A DNA stretch of 64,000 bases from Bifidobacterium sp. WK041_4_12 (GCF_041080795.1 NZ_CP129674.1:930001-994000); one strand, 5' to 3'; shown: positions 47,812 to 58,320, counted from the first letter of the stretch. Numbers and translations: made by a program. The notes: a model not told the origin generated them from the sequence alone.

Positions 47812-47829
47812 ACAAGAAAGAAGAGTGAC

Positions 47830-49065
47830 ATGAAGGTTGACATACTCACCCGTGAATACCCTCCCCATATCTATGGTGGTGCCGGTGTGCACGTCGAGGA
47901 ACTCTCAAAGGTGTTGGCTGAACGCATCGATGTCACGGTTCGCGCATTTGACGGTCCCCGGGCAACTACCGACATCCCGACGATTCAAGGCGAGCATCCC
48001 TTGGGCAGTCTGCATCTTGTGGGCTACGATACGCCGCACTATCTTGAACAGAGCAATCAGGCGTTGAAGACATTCGGTGTCGATCTTGACATTGCAGCCG
48101 ATGTCAAGGCTGACCTTGTCCATGCGCATACGTGGTACACGTGCCTTGCTGGACGCCTTGCCTCGCAGTTGAACGACATACCGCTGGTCATCACCGCGCA
48201 TAGCCTTGAGCCTTTCCGCCCTTGGAAAGCTGAGCAGCTCGGGGGAGGATATCGTCTGAGCTCGTGGGCAGAACGAGACGCATACGAGTCTGCAGACCGC
48301 ATCATCGCTGTTTCGGCCGGCATGCGCAAGGATATTCTGAACGCCTATCCCAAGGTCGATCCGGACAGGGTGTGCGTGGTGCATAACGGCATCACTCTGG
48401 ACGATTTCACCCGTCCTGCCGAAGATGACGATGCATGGCAGGTGTTCGACCGCTATCACATCGACACAGATAAGCCGACACTGCTCTTTGTCGGCAGGAT
48501 AACACGTCAGAAGGGTCTTCCCTATCTGCTTCAGGCATTGCATCTGATAGACAAGGGCATTCAGGTCGTTCTGTGCGCGGGAGCCCCGGATACGCCTGAA
48601 ATAGCCGATGAGGTGCGTGCAGCCTTCAAGACGCTCGATGATGAGCGTGGCAATATCATCTGGATAGAGGAGATGCTTCCCCGTCCTGAACTGTGTGCCT
48701 TGGAACATGGCTGCGATGCCTTCGTATGCCCCAGCATCTACGAGCCGTTGGGCATCGTGAATCTTGAGGCCATGGCATGCGGGCTTCCTGTTGTGGCAAG
48801 TGCGACCGGCGGCATTCCAGAGGTCGTTGTCGATGGTGAAACCGGCTATCTGGTGCCCATCGAGCAGCTGCAGGATGGCACGGGAACGCCGATTCATCCA
48901 CAGACCTACGTGCATGATCTCGCTGACGCCATCGACAGGATGTTCGCAGACCTGGAAAAAGCTCAAAGAATGGGCGAGTGCGGCTATGAGCGCGCCCGCG
49001 CCCGATTCTCGTGGGAGAGCATAGCCGATCAGACCATCGACGTGTACAGACAGGCCTTGAGCTGA
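47830..49065 (+). CDS. Actinobacterial GT4 glycogen / maltose-1-phosphate synthase (GlgA/GlgM)
   Basis: GT-B glycosyltransferase of 411 residues. The N-terminal MKVDILTREYPPHIYGGAGVH is the signature of the actinobacterial GlgA/GlgM group. VHAHTWYTCLAG and ITAHSLEPFRPWK are in the acceptor half. The nucleotide-sugar half has LLFVGRITRQKGLPYLL and the E-x7-E motif in PSIYEPLGIVNLEAMACGLPVVAS. The mycobacterial member (Rv1212c) uses ADP-glucose and glucose-1-phosphate to make maltose-1-phosphate and can also elongate glucan. Which reaction dominates here cannot be read from sequence. No other glycogen genes adjoin. Confidence 0.88.
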   Translation: MKVDILTREYPPHIYGGAGVHVEELSKVLAERIDVTVRAFDGPRATTDIPTIQGEHPLGSLHLVGYDTPHYLEQSNQALKTFGVDLDIAADVKADLVHAHTWYTCLAGRLASQLNDIPLVITAHSLEPFRPWKAEQLGGGYRLSSWAERDAYESADRIIAVSAGMRKDILNAYPKVDPDRVCVVHNGITLDDFTRPAEDDDAWQVFDRYHIDTDKPTLLFVGRITRQKGLPYLLQALHLIDKGIQVVLCAGAPDTPEIADEVRAAFKTLDDERGNIIWIEEMLPRPELCALEHGCDAFVCPSIYEPLGIVNLEAMACGLPVVASATGGIPEVVVDGETGYLVPIEQLQDGTGTPIHPQTYVHDLADAIDRMFADLEKAQRMGECGYERARARFSWESIADQTIDVYRQALS

Positions 49066-49066
49066 C

Positions 49067-49906
49067 ATGGATATTCTAGCTCTGAACGATGTTGAATTTC
49101 GCCGCCAGCGCCGCGTCATTCTTCGCGATGTCAATCTGACCGTGAAGCAGGGTGAGAAATGGATTCTCTTCGGTCCCAACGGCATCGGCAAGTCAAGTCT
49201 CGTCGCGATGATGAGCACGCGCGGCTTTCCGAGCGCTGGTACCGTTGACATTCTGGGCAATAGGCTGGGCAAGGTTGATGTGTTCTCCTACCGACATCGC
49301 ATCGGACTGTCTTCGGCTGAACTGTCGAGAGCTTTTCCGCCACAGGAGGATCCTCTCGACGTCGTCGTCACCGCACTTACCGCAACCACGGGAAAATGGC
49401 GCGATTCCTATGCGCAGACCGCGTATGACCATGCTCGATCATTGATGCGTGAGTTTGGCATCGAATACCTTGAGGGCAAGCAGATGTTCAAGCTTTCCGA
49501 AGGCGAACGCACCCGGGTGCTGATCTGCCGTGCACTGATGGCCGATCCTGACCTGCTGATTCTTGACGAGCCAACAACGGGACTGGATCTTGGAGGCCGC
49601 GAGCTCGTGCTCGAAGCCCTGGGTCGCTTGGGTGCCGATTCGCGCAGAACGGTGCTGCTGGTGACCCACCGGCTGGAAGAAATTCCAGAGGGATTCGATC
49701 ACGTTGCCATCATGGGGCGGCAGGGCGGCAGCGAAGCCGACGCGCACAAGGATGCGGTTACGGGACGCGATCCACAGCCTGGAACCATAATCTACCGCGG
49801 TGATTTGCTACATGGCTTCACCTCGCAACGGCTGAGTAACATATTTGGCATCCCCTTGACGGTTTCCTCCACAGGAGGACGCTGGGCGGCATACGCTCGC
49901 CGGTAG
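49067..49906 (+). CDS. Stand-alone ABC ATPase
   Basis: Single ABC domain of 279 residues. Walker A is FGPNGIGKSS (about 35-44), the signature LSEGERTRVL departs from LSGGQ, Walker B is LLILDEPTTGLD, and the switch His is in LLVTHRLEEI. No membrane-permease gene is adjacent and no second ABC domain is present. It resembles the ModF/YlmA-like ATPases of unclear role. ATG 49067 lies one base after the upstream stop, so it is cotranscribed with the glycosyltransferase gene. Substrate or partner is unknown. Confidence 0.85.
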   Translation: MDILALNDVEFRRQRRVILRDVNLTVKQGEKWILFGPNGIGKSSLVAMMSTRGFPSAGTVDILGNRLGKVDVFSYRHRIGLSSAELSRAFPPQEDPLDVVVTALTATTGKWRDSYAQTAYDHARSLMREFGIEYLEGKQMFKLSEGERTRVLICRALMADPDLLILDEPTTGLDLGGRELVLEALGRLGADSRRTVLLVTHRLEEIPEGFDHVAIMGRQGGSEADAHKDAVTGRDPQPGTIIYRGDLLHGFTSQRLSNIFGIPLTVSSTGGRWAAYARR

Positions 49907-49977
49907 GTGGAGCGAAGCCGCAGGCACTGTCACCATCGCCTGTATAATTCTCGACCGAGTGGAGAATTGGAGGGATT

Positions 49978-51090
49978 ATGCCGAAACGAGGTCCTCTGTG
50001 TGTGGGGGAGAAGGTTCAGCTGACTGACCGCAAGGGTGCAATGATCACGGCGCTCCTTGAGCACGGAGGAATGGTGCAGACGCAGCGCGGCGTTATTCCG
50101 CATGACAGTCTGATAGGCATGTCAGAAGGCTCGGTAGTCGTCACGCAGACATCGGCGCAGTCGTCCGAAGCTGACCATGCTGGAGTCGTGCCTGAGAATG
50201 CGAATGCTTCCAATGCTGCGGTTCAGGGCTCAAGCAAGCCGTGGAAGCATGCCCGCCATATCGGTGGCTGGTCATACACAGTGATGCGACCGCGTCTTGC
50301 GGATTTCGTGCTTTCCATGCCGCGCGGCGCTCAGATCATGTATCCGAAAGACATTGCCCATGTGCTGACGATGGGTGATATCCGTTCCGGTATGCGCGTG
50401 CTTGAATCTGGAGCCGGTTCGGGCGCGATGAGCCTTCATCTGCTGGATGCGGTGGGGGAGCAGGGCCATCTGACGACCATCGAGAGACGTTCAGAGTTCG
50501 CTCGGATCGCAAGCCTGAACGCAGCCGTGTATTTTGGCGGCATGCCAGCATGGTGGAATCTTCTCACCGGTGATTTCGATGAGGTGGCGAAGGGCTGCAA
50601 GCCACATTTCTATGACCGCGTAGTGCTCGACATGCTCGATCCGTGGAATCGGCTGGAGTACGTCGAAAAGCTTATCGTTCCAGGAGGCGTGCTGAGCGCC
50701 TATGTCACCACGACCACACAGATGAGCCGTCTGGTCGAGAAGATGCGCGAACGTGGTTCATGGACCGAGCCGGAGGTCAGCGAAACCATTCAGCGAGACT
50801 GGAAGGTGCAAGGATTGGCCGTCCGCCCGAATCATCAGATGATCGGTCATACCGGATTCATCGTCATCTCGCGTGCGATGCAGGTCGGCGTCGAAGCCCT
50901 GCACCGACGTGAGCGTGCCACGAAGAACACCTACACCGACATTGACGACGCAACGCCTTCTGAGAGCTTGGAAGAACTCGAATTGCGCGACCTTTCAGAC
51001 CGCAAGCTTCGCAAGGTGCTGCGTGACCTTGAGCATCAGGCAACTGTAGTACAGTCGGATATGGAGCAAGGGGCTCCTGATGAATCATGA
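49978..51090 (+). CDS. trmI: tRNA (adenine-58 N1) methyltransferase TrmI
   Basis: Class I SAM methyltransferase of 370 residues. A small N-terminal beta-domain is followed by the segment MRPRLADFVLSMPRGAQIMYPKD, typical of TrmI, and the SAM loop VLESGAGSGAMSLHLL. DRVVLDMLDPWN is motif IV. The C-terminal region ends VQGLAVRPNHQMIGHTGFIV plus a charged tail of about 60 residues not found in all relatives. Ribosome site GGAGGGATT precedes ATG 49978. In many actinobacteria trmI neighbours the proteasome ATPase gene, but none is present here. Confidence 0.93.
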   Translation: MPKRGPLCVGEKVQLTDRKGAMITALLEHGGMVQTQRGVIPHDSLIGMSEGSVVVTQTSAQSSEADHAGVVPENANASNAAVQGSSKPWKHARHIGGWSYTVMRPRLADFVLSMPRGAQIMYPKDIAHVLTMGDIRSGMRVLESGAGSGAMSLHLLDAVGEQGHLTTIERRSEFARIASLNAAVYFGGMPAWWNLLTGDFDEVAKGCKPHFYDRVVLDMLDPWNRLEYVEKLIVPGGVLSAYVTTTTQMSRLVEKMRERGSWTEPEVSETIQRDWKVQGLAVRPNHQMIGHTGFIVISRAMQVGVEALHRRERATKNTYTDIDDATPSESLEELELRDLSDRKLRKVLRDLEHQATVVQSDMEQGAPDES

Positions 51091-51147
51091 CCGCCACGCA
51101 ATGGAGTGTGAGATGACGCTACGAACTGAGTTGCTGAGGAGTCGCTG

Positions 51148-51708
51148 ATGAACGTCAACCTGCACAAGCTGAGGAAGAACCTTCGTTCACGCGCATATAT
51201 CCTCATCGTCATGAGGCATGCGAAAGCCGAAGCGCTGGGTGAAGGTGACGATCGTGCAAGAAAGATAACCGACAAGGGAAAAAAGCAGGCGAAGGCTGTC
51301 GCCAAGGCATTGGAAGCGCTGGATCTGGTTCCTGACCGCATCGCCACATCCAGCGCGGAGCGCACCGTAGAGACCATGAACCGCATGCTGAAATACTTCG
51401 GCGATGGCCCCAAGGTCGATGTCAGACTGAGCCTGTACCAGGGCGGCATCCAGTCGATTCTCGATGAAATTCACGTCACCAAGCCCAAAAGACACATTGT
51501 GATGATACTGGGGCATGAGCCGACGGTTTCCGTGAGCTGCGAATGGCTGGCAACATCCGATTCGGATCCCGCCCAGCTAGACATGCTGCACCTAGGGCTG
51601 TCTCCGGCAAGTCTGGCGATTTTCGCATGTGACAAGCCCTTCAGCGAGTGGACGATGCATGGCGCTGAACTGGTTGCAGTCCTGACCCCTCATGACTGTG
51701 AATCATGA
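51148..51708 (+). CDS. SixA-type phosphohistidine phosphatase
   Basis: Histidine-phosphatase fold of 186 residues. The catalytic arginine-histidine-glycine-like motif reads VMRHAKAEALGE, the second His is in MILGHEPTVS, and SSAERTVETMNRM is the conserved helix with substrate contacts. The closest match is the SixA family, which removes phosphate from phosphohistidine proteins. The actual substrate here is unknown. The ATG is preceded by CTGAGGAGTC. It follows trmI by 57 bases. Confidence 0.85.
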   Translation: MNVNLHKLRKNLRSRAYILIVMRHAKAEALGEGDDRARKITDKGKKQAKAVAKALEALDLVPDRIATSSAERTVETMNRMLKYFGDGPKVDVRLSLYQGGIQSILDEIHVTKPKRHIVMILGHEPTVSVSCEWLATSDSDPAQLDMLHLGLSPASLAIFACDKPFSEWTMHGAELVAVLTPHDCES

Positions 51709-51742
51709 CGGGAAATCACACGGACCAGCGGGCTCGCAGACA

Positions 51743-51765
51743 CGTTATAAATTTCAGTTATAACG
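51743..51765. promoter_or_regulatory. Perfect palindrome upstream of metE
   Basis: CGTTATAA (51743-51750), the 7-base spacer ATTTCAG, and TTATAACG (51758-51765) form a perfect inverted repeat 81 bases before the metE start. This looks like a dimeric repressor or activator site. I do not know its regulator. Base-pairing is too AT-rich for a terminator. Confidence 0.6.
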
Positions 51766-51846
51766 ACACACCACACAATGCAATTACCTATACAAGCCCT
51801 CAGTTGGTAGTCTTCAGACGTTGAAACATCATACATTGGAGGAAGC

Positions 51847-54159
51847 ATGTCCGCACTCACTTCGGTAATCGGTTTCCCGCGCATCGGTTCGAACAGGGAA
51901 CTGAAACGGTCGATTGAAAGTTATTGGAAAGGCACATCGACCCTGGAGGATATGCAGACCACGGCCCGCGAGCTGCGCAAGAAGCACTGGCTGCTTCAGC
52001 AGGGAGCCGGAGTCGATCTGATTCCAAGCAACGATTTCAGCTATTACGATCAGCTGCTCGACACTTCCATCCTGCTTGGCGCGATTCCGCAACGTTACCG
52101 CAGACTCTCGCTCGATGCCGAGGACACGCTATTCGCCATGGGACGCGGATACCAAGGTGAACGCGGCGACGTGACAGCGCTTCCGATGAAGAAATGGTTC
52201 ACCACCAACTATCACTATCTCGTTCCGGAAATCGATGATTCCGAGGAAATCAAGCTGAACAGCACCAAACCCTTCGATGAATTCAACGAGGCGAAGAAGC
52301 TCGGCATCATCACCAAGCCTGTGCTGATAGGACCATATACCTTCCTGAAGCTGGCACGTCGTCCAGAAGGCGCACCACTGACCTTTGACAAGGGTCTGGT
52401 CAATGCGGTTGCACGCGTCTATGCCCAGGTGCTCACGAAATTCGCGGAGCTGGGGGCCACGTGGGTGCAATTCGACGAGCCATATCTGGTGCTTGACAAG
52501 CAGGATGGCGACCTTGAGCTGTTCAAGAGTCTCTATGCCAAGATTCTTCCTGCACGAGACAGCGATAACGGCTCGGTCAAGGTGCTGCTGCAGACCTACT
52601 TCGGGCATATCGCCGACATCTATGAGACAGTGAATCTGTTCGAATTCGATGGTGTCGGACTCGATTTCATCGAAGGACGCAACGACAACCTCGCTGCACT
52701 CAAGAAGTTCGGCGTAGCGCAACGCACCACGATCTTCGCCGGCATCGTCAACGGACGCAACATTTGGCGCAACGACTATGCCGACAGCCTCGGAGTGCTG
52801 GATGCCGTCAAGCAGATAACCGATCGTGTCGCAGTATCGACTGGCTGTTCGCTGCTCCATGTGCCATTCAGCGTCGAAGGCGAGCAGGGATTGCAGCCAG
52901 AGGTGCGCAGACATTTCGCATTCGCCGTCGAAAAACTGCATGAAATCGAGGAGATTGCAGCGTTGTCCGATCTGGATGAGGCAGCGTTGAAGGATTCCCA
53001 CGAACTCGCCGACAACCAGGCCTTGTTCGACGGTCACCGCGTAGAGGCCGACAGCAACGTTGCGAAGCGAATCGAAGCATTGCATTCCAGTGATTTCACT
53101 CGCCTGCCAGAGCGCAAGGAGCGCCAGTCGGAACAGCGCGAAGAGCTGGGACTGCCGCTGCTGCCAACGACGACCATTGGATCCTTCCCACAGACGCGTG
53201 AGATTCGTGCCGAGCGTGCACAATTCCGCAAGCACGAGATTTCAGAAGAACAGTACGACAGCTTCATCAAGCAGCATATCGACGAAGTTCTGGAAAAGCA
53301 GGAACGCATCGGACTGGACGTGTTGGTTCACGGCGAATTCGAACGCAACGACATGGTTGAATACTTCGGCCAGCACTTGAACGGCTTCCTCTTCACCAAG
53401 AACGCCTGGGTGCAGTCATATGGCACGCGCTGCGTCAAGCCTCCTATCGTATGGTCGGACGTGTCGCGCGCCCAGCCGATAACCGTGGCTTGGAGCGCCT
53501 ACGCGCAGTCCCGCACCACACGTCTGGTCAAGGGCATGCTGACCGGTCCCGTCACCATTCTCAACTGGTCTTGGCCTCGCGAGGACGTGAGTCATCAGCT
53601 GCAGACCACCCAGCTGGCGCTCGCCATCCGCGACGAAGTGCTCGATCTTGAGGATGCCGGCATCAAGGTCATCCAGATCGATGAGGCTGCACTTCGTGAA
53701 AAGCTTCCACTGCGCCGCAGCGACTGGCATAAGCTCTACCTCGACTGGGCCATTCCAGCATTCAGACTCGTGCATTCGGGCGTGAAGCCAACGACGCAGA
53801 TCCATACGCATATGTGCTATTCCGAGTTCAACGACATTATCAGGGACATTGATGCGATGGATGCCGATGTGATTTCCTTTGAAGCGTCACGCTCCGATCT
53901 GACGGTGCTTGATGCCATTCACGACGCGCATTTCGAAACGGAAGCAGGGCCTGGAGTTTACGACATCCATTCGCCACGCATCCCCTCCCAAGAGGAGATC
54001 GAGGCACGCATCGACGAGATTCTTGACAAGATGGAAGCCCCTTCCGTGTGGATAAACCCTGATTGCGGACTGAAGACACGTGGCGATGCCGAAACATGGC
54101 CAAGCCTCGAACACATGGTGGCTGCCGCTCACGCAGTTCGTGCGAGGTTGGAGCGGTAG
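51847..54159 (+). CDS. metE: Cobalamin-independent methionine synthase
   Basis: Transfers methyl from methyl-tetrahydrofolate polyglutamate to homocysteine. 770 residues, standard length with two homologous barrels. Zn ligands of the C-terminal barrel are seen in [10 protein letters not shown] (His, Cys) and [10 protein letters not shown] (Cys), with a Glu between. The N-terminal half opens [21 protein letters not shown], and [17 protein letters not shown] opens the second barrel. TTGGAGGAAGC precedes the ATG. A palindromic site lies in its upstream region. metF follows three bases after the stop. Confidence 0.97.
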   Translation: MSALTSVIGFPRIGSNRELKRSIESYWKGTSTLEDMQTTARELRKKHWLLQQGAGVDLIPSNDFSYYDQLLDTSILLGAIPQRYRRLSLDAEDTLFAMGRGYQGERGDVTALPMKKWFTTNYHYLVPEIDDSEEIKLNSTKPFDEFNEAKKLGIITKPVLIGPYTFLKLARRPEGAPLTFDKGLVNAVARVYAQVLTKFAELGATWVQFDEPYLVLDKQDGDLELFKSLYAKILPARDSDNGSVKVLLQTYFGHIADIYETVNLFEFDGVGLDFIEGRNDNLAALKKFGVAQRTTIFAGIVNGRNIWRNDYADSLGVLDAVKQITDRVAVSTGCSLLHVPFSVEGEQGLQPEVRRHFAFAVEKLHEIEEIAALSDLDEAALKDSHELADNQALFDGHRVEADSNVAKRIEALHSSDFTRLPERKERQSEQREELGLPLLPTTTIGSFPQTREIRAERAQFRKHEISEEQYDSFIKQHIDEVLEKQERIGLDVLVHGEFERNDMVEYFGQHLNGFLFTKNAWVQSYGTRCVKPPIVWSDVSRAQPITVAWSAYAQSRTTRLVKGMLTGPVTILNWSWPREDVSHQLQTTQLALAIRDEVLDLEDAGIKVIQIDEAALREKLPLRRSDWHKLYLDWAIPAFRLVHSGVKPTTQIHTHMCYSEFNDIIRDIDAMDADVISFEASRSDLTVLDAIHDAHFETEAGPGVYDIHSPRIPSQEEIEARIDEILDKMEAPSVWINPDCGLKTRGDAETWPSLEHMVAAAHAVRARLER

Positions 54160-54161
54160 TC

Positions 54162-55007
54162 TTGCATTCCCCAATGTTTTCACTCGAGGTGTTTCCACCT
54201 CGCAGAACCGCACCAGTCGGCACCATCTATGACACCTTGGATGGATTGCACGGCATGCATCCTGACTTCATCTCAGTCACCTATGGCACCGGCAAGCAGT
54301 CGGATCGCACAGCCACGGCCAGAATCGCCCATACGATTCGCACCGAATACGGCATACCTGCGGTCGCACATCTGACCGCGCGCAACTCCGACAAGGCGAC
54401 AATCGATCATGAACTCGATTTGTTCGAGGAAGCTGGTGTCAGGGCTACGCTTGCCCTGCGCGGCGACGCACAGTTGGGAACCGACCCATGTGGCGAGTTC
54501 GCGTATGCGAGTGACCTGGTGCGCTACATCCGTGAGCGCAAGCCGAATATGGCAGTGTATGCGGCATGCTATCCCGAATGTCATCCGGAAGCGCCAAACC
54601 TCGATGCTGACATTGCCAACCTGAAAATCAAGGTTGATGCAGGTGCGAATCATCTGATTTCGCAACTGTTCTTCGACAATGAGGATTATCTGAAATTCCT
54701 GGACAAGGTGCGCGACGCAGGAATCACCGTTCCCATCGAGGCTGGCATCATGCCCGTCACGAACGCGTCTCGAGTCAAGCATATGGTCAGCATGTGCGGT
54801 TCACGCATTCCCTCGACCGTCGAACACATGATCGAACGTTGGGGCGATGACCCTTCGGCGATGCAGGAGGCCGGCATCATCTATGCCTCCGCGCAGATTT
54901 CAGATCTGGTCGCACGCGGAGTCGATGGCATACACCTCTATACGATGAACAAGGCAGTCACTACCAGAAGAATCTGGGACAACGTGCAGGCGCTCTTCAA
55001 CGCCTAG
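54162..55007 (+). CDS. metF: 5,10-methylenetetrahydrofolate reductase
   Basis: Makes the methyl-tetrahydrofolate used by MetE. Start TTG 54162 with GGAG (54150-54153) at eight bases is preferred; ATG 54174 is an alternative, and the longer frame from 54063 overlaps metE. This gives 281 residues. The FAD barrel has MFSLEVFPPRRTAP (catalytic Glu in SLEVFPP), FISVTYGTGKQ, LRGDAQLGTD, CYPECHPEAP and ISQLFFDNEDYLKF. It is translationally close to metE, so both share the metE promoter. Confidence 0.94.
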   Translation: MHSPMFSLEVFPPRRTAPVGTIYDTLDGLHGMHPDFISVTYGTGKQSDRTATARIAHTIRTEYGIPAVAHLTARNSDKATIDHELDLFEEAGVRATLALRGDAQLGTDPCGEFAYASDLVRYIRERKPNMAVYAACYPECHPEAPNLDADIANLKIKVDAGANHLISQLFFDNEDYLKFLDKVRDAGITVPIEAGIMPVTNASRVKHMVSMCGSRIPSTVEHMIERWGDDPSAMQEAGIIYASAQISDLVARGVDGIHLYTMNKAVTTRRIWDNVQALFNA

Positions 55008-55139
55008 CTGCAACTTCGGTGCATGCGGACATGCCACAGGATCGATCACAAGTTCGATCATGAACGCGAATGACCGTGCACTGATTGACGACAGCAGCGA
55101 ACGAGTGAAAACCCAATTGTCATAGGGTAAGTTGGCTGT

Positions 55140-58100
55140 ATGCAAGAAAATGATGATGTGCTGAGTGCTCAGGCTCTTATTCGTGCAGGACTGCGCAATC
55201 TTGCCGCTGCACGAACGGTTCTGCATAAACTCGGAGACGAGGGTGTGGGGCTTCAGTGCCTATCGCATCTGCTCAGCAGCCTCGCACGAGCGTGCGACCC
55301 CGACACCGCCTTGAAGAACCTCTACAGCATCATCGAATCGATGCACGCTCGTGGAGAACGACTGCGTGACAAGCTTCCGGAAGATGACCAGATTGCGAAT
55401 CTGGTCATGGTTCTTGGCGTGTCCAAGGCTATGGGCTTCATGATGATGAACAGGCCAGAACTCGTCATCGCTGCCGCCAAGGATGCACGGCATTCGTTGC
55501 AATTCGACCTTGCACAGCGTACGAGCGCAATGATCGAGGATGCCGACATGCCCCTGGCAGAAGCGGTCAACGCCATGCGACGCGAATACTATCTGCAGCT
55601 TGCGGCGATCATGCAATTCGATGCCCAGTCGCGTGAACCCATCGACATCCAGCCTCGCGTCAGCACCATGCTGTCTGCGCTTGCCGATGCCGCGTTGGAA
55701 ACCGCACTCACCATTGCCAAGCACAACGTCGAACACAGTGAACTCTGCCGATTCGCCATCATCGGCATGGGCAAGCTAGGCTCACAGGAGTTGAACTATG
55801 TGTCCGACGTCGATCTGATCTATGTGGTCGAGCCCGCATCAGAGAACGTTGACAATGCGCAGTTGATTCGCATCGGCAGCAAGATTGCGTCGCTCATGCA
55901 GCGAATATGCCAGTCGGTTATTCCTGGGGTCACCGAGCCGACCCTGTGGCAGATCGATGGGGGATTGCGACCGGAAGGCAAGGATGGCCCGTTGGTGCGT
56001 CGGCTGCAATCGCATATTAGCTATTACGAGCAATGGGCGGAAAGCTGGGAATTCCAGGCATTGCTCAAAGCCAGACCCGTTGCCGGAGACTCCGAACTCG
56101 GCAAAGCATATTATGACGCGACAAGACCTTTCGTGTGGAGCGCATCGCAGCGCAGCAATTTCGTGTACGACTGTCAGAGCATGCGCAAGCGCGTCGAATC
56201 GCTGATCCCCGACCCATTGAAGGATCGCGAAATCAAGCTTGGCCGTGGAGGTTTGCGCGACGTTGAATTCACCGTGCAGATGCTGCAGCTCGTCCATGGC
56301 AGAACCGATACCAACCTGCGCACAGCATCGACCTTGGAATCCTTGCAGGCTTTGACGGACGGCGGCTACATCTCTCGCAAGCAGGCCGCCCAACTCTCAC
56401 AGGACTATCGTTTCGAACGCGTGCTTGAACATCGGCAGCAAATGTGGGATCTCCAGCGAACCCATCTCTTCCCGGACTTGGGCAAGGGCAGCTACGGAGG
56501 CATGGAGCGTGTGCGTGACATCACTCGTGAAGAGCTGGATGCTCATGTAGACCTGCGCAGACTGGCCAGGGCATTCGCCATGCACTCCGACGAACTGGTG
56601 GAACGATTCGATGCGACAAGGCGCGAAATTCGCAGGCTCCATCAGGATATCTACTATCGACCCATGCTGCCCATCAGCGCGCAGACGCAGACAGACGACA
56701 TTCGCCTGAGCAGGGAAGCAGCAGAGGACCGCTTCGCATCCATCGGCTTTGCCGACACACAGGCAGCGATGCGCCACGTTGAGGCTTTGACGACAGGCCT
56801 GTCGCGTGCGGCTAAGATCAACAGAATTCTTCTGCCAGCGGTTTTGGAATGGCTCGGTCAGGGGCAGAATCCAGATATGGGACTGCTGGGCTGGCGCAGC
56901 CTGCAGGAGCGTTTCGGTACGGGCAGCCAGTATCTCGGGTTCCTCAGAGATTCACCTTCCGCGGCGCAGCGCCTCTGCCATATTCTTTCCAATTCGAGAT
57001 TTCTCGGAGAGGCATTGCGCAAGTCGGCGGAATCCATCACCTGGCTTGGTGCCGACGAGCAACTTCAGTTGCGCTCACGAGCAAGCCTTCACACGCAGAC
57101 TCGTTCGACAATCGAGCGTTTCGCCGATAGGCCTGCTGAATGTGCCACGTCGATCAGAGCCATGCGCCGCCATGAGATCGAACGAATCGGGCTTGGATGG
57201 ATGAGCCATGTCCTCTCCGACGACGAATGTCTGCAAGGCATGACGGATGTGTACGATGCCATGATTGCCGCAGCGCTGACATGGGCGATTGCCAGGCAGA
57301 TCGAGCAGTCGAAGATGACACTCGCTCCTGCAAGCATTGCCATCATCGCGATGGGAAGATACGGCGGTTGCGAAGTGAATTTCAGCTCGGATGCCGATAT
57401 CATCGCGGTGTATGAACCCAAGCAGGGTGCTGATTCACGCACAGCCAACCTGTTCGCTCTCCATGTGATCGATGACATGCGTCTGGTGCTGTCGGGTTCG
57501 GTGAGTGTGGAAGAGCCATTCGATCTCGACATGGACCTTCGTCCAGAAGGCAAGAACGGACCGTTGGTGCGTTCCTATGATTCATGCCGCGAATACTACC
57601 GTTCATGGGCGAGCACATGGGAATCGCAAGCCTTGCTCAGAGCGCGTCTCGCTGCTGGAAACGTCGATTTGGGCCGACGACTGAGGGATGACATCGTCAA
57701 CCCGCTGCGATATCCGGTGAAGCCTCTGAACGAGGAGCAGATTGGTGAAATTCGCACCTTGAAGGCACGGATGGAATCTGAGCGTCTGCCGCGTGGAGTC
57801 AGGCGTGATCGTCATATCAAACTCGGCAAGGGCGGCCTGTCCGACATCGAATGGACAGTCCAGATGTGGCAGTTGCAGCATGCTCATGACATTCCTGCGC
57901 TGCAGACGACCTCAACCTTGTCAGCGCTGGAGTCACTGCGCAAGGAAGGACTGATCGCAGCGGAGGACGCAGACAACCTGCGAGAGGCGTGGATCATGTG
58001 TACCGCCGCACGCAATGGGAACTATCTGTGGTCCGGCAGAGCCTCACGAGCGGACATTCTGCCCGATGATTTCTACTCGTTGGGAGGCATAGCCATATAT

Positions 58101-58205
58101 CTCGGCTATGCCGCGCATCAGGGTCAGCGATTCGAGAACGACATGCTGGCAAAGATGCGTCGCTGCCGAGAGATCACCAACCGCCTGTTCTATGGCATCA
58201 GGTAG
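55140..58205 (+). CDS. glnE: Glutamine synthetase adenylyltransferase/deadenylase GlnE
   Basis: Bifunctional enzyme that attaches or removes AMP on glutamine synthetase. 1021 residues, longer than E. coli (about 946). Two nucleotidyltransferase domains show GMGKLGSQELNYVSDVDLIY at 209-228 and AMGRYGGCEVNFSSDADII at about 738-756, each with the paired Asp residues. Each is followed by an LRPEGKxGPLVR stretch. The glutamine synthetase encoded at 2954 lacks the usual target tyrosine, so the substrate should be another GlnA outside the window. The upstream 132 bases show no strong ribosome site. It ends the segment before the pyrimidine operon. Confidence 0.95.
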   Translation: MQENDDVLSAQALIRAGLRNLAAARTVLHKLGDEGVGLQCLSHLLSSLARACDPDTALKNLYSIIESMHARGERLRDKLPEDDQIANLVMVLGVSKAMGFMMMNRPELVIAAAKDARHSLQFDLAQRTSAMIEDADMPLAEAVNAMRREYYLQLAAIMQFDAQSREPIDIQPRVSTMLSALADAALETALTIAKHNVEHSELCRFAIIGMGKLGSQELNYVSDVDLIYVVEPASENVDNAQLIRIGSKIASLMQRICQSVIPGVTEPTLWQIDGGLRPEGKDGPLVRRLQSHISYYEQWAESWEFQALLKARPVAGDSELGKAYYDATRPFVWSASQRSNFVYDCQSMRKRVESLIPDPLKDREIKLGRGGLRDVEFTVQMLQLVHGRTDTNLRTASTLESLQALTDGGYISRKQAAQLSQDYRFERVLEHRQQMWDLQRTHLFPDLGKGSYGGMERVRDITREELDAHVDLRRLARAFAMHSDELVERFDATRREIRRLHQDIYYRPMLPISAQTQTDDIRLSREAAEDRFASIGFADTQAAMRHVEALTTGLSRAAKINRILLPAVLEWLGQGQNPDMGLLGWRSLQERFGTGSQYLGFLRDSPSAAQRLCHILSNSRFLGEALRKSAESITWLGADEQLQLRSRASLHTQTRSTIERFADRPAECATSIRAMRRHEIERIGLGWMSHVLSDDECLQGMTDVYDAMIAAALTWAIARQIEQSKMTLAPASIAIIAMGRYGGCEVNFSSDADIIAVYEPKQGADSRTANLFALHVIDDMRLVLSGSVSVEEPFDLDMDLRPEGKNGPLVRSYDSCREYYRSWASTWESQALLRARLAAGNVDLGRRLRDDIVNPLRYPVKPLNEEQIGEIRTLKARMESERLPRGVRRDRHIKLGKGGLSDIEWTVQMWQLQHAHDIPALQTTSTLSALESLRKEGLIAAEDADNLREAWIMCTAARNGNYLWSGRASRADILPDDFYSLGGIAIYLGYAAHQGQRFENDMLAKMRRCREITNRLFYGIR

Positions 58206-58320
58206 CGCATTCCCTAGGAATGAGTGGGGAACATTCGGATTGGTTGCGTTGTTAACAAAACTTATCTATTGTTGACTAGGTCACGTCAGTGTGGCCACCT
58301 TAGCGTAGAAAGGTGAGCCG

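Noticed and set aside
47905..49272. 455-codon minus-strand frame across the glycosyltransferase and ABC genes
   Set aside because: Shadow frame spanning two well-supported plus-strand genes, with no ribosome site or family motifs.
52129..53235. 368-codon minus-strand frame in metE
   Set aside because: Antisense shadow of a clear metE coding region.
58208..58222. Palindrome CATTCC-CTA-GGAATG right after glnE as a terminator
   Set aside because: The stem is only six pairs with a 3-base loop and no T-run follows. It may be chance.
58206..58320. PyrR attenuator before pyrB
   Set aside because: I found no anti-terminator/terminator pair or PyrR-binding loop, only the short palindrome TTGTTAACAA.
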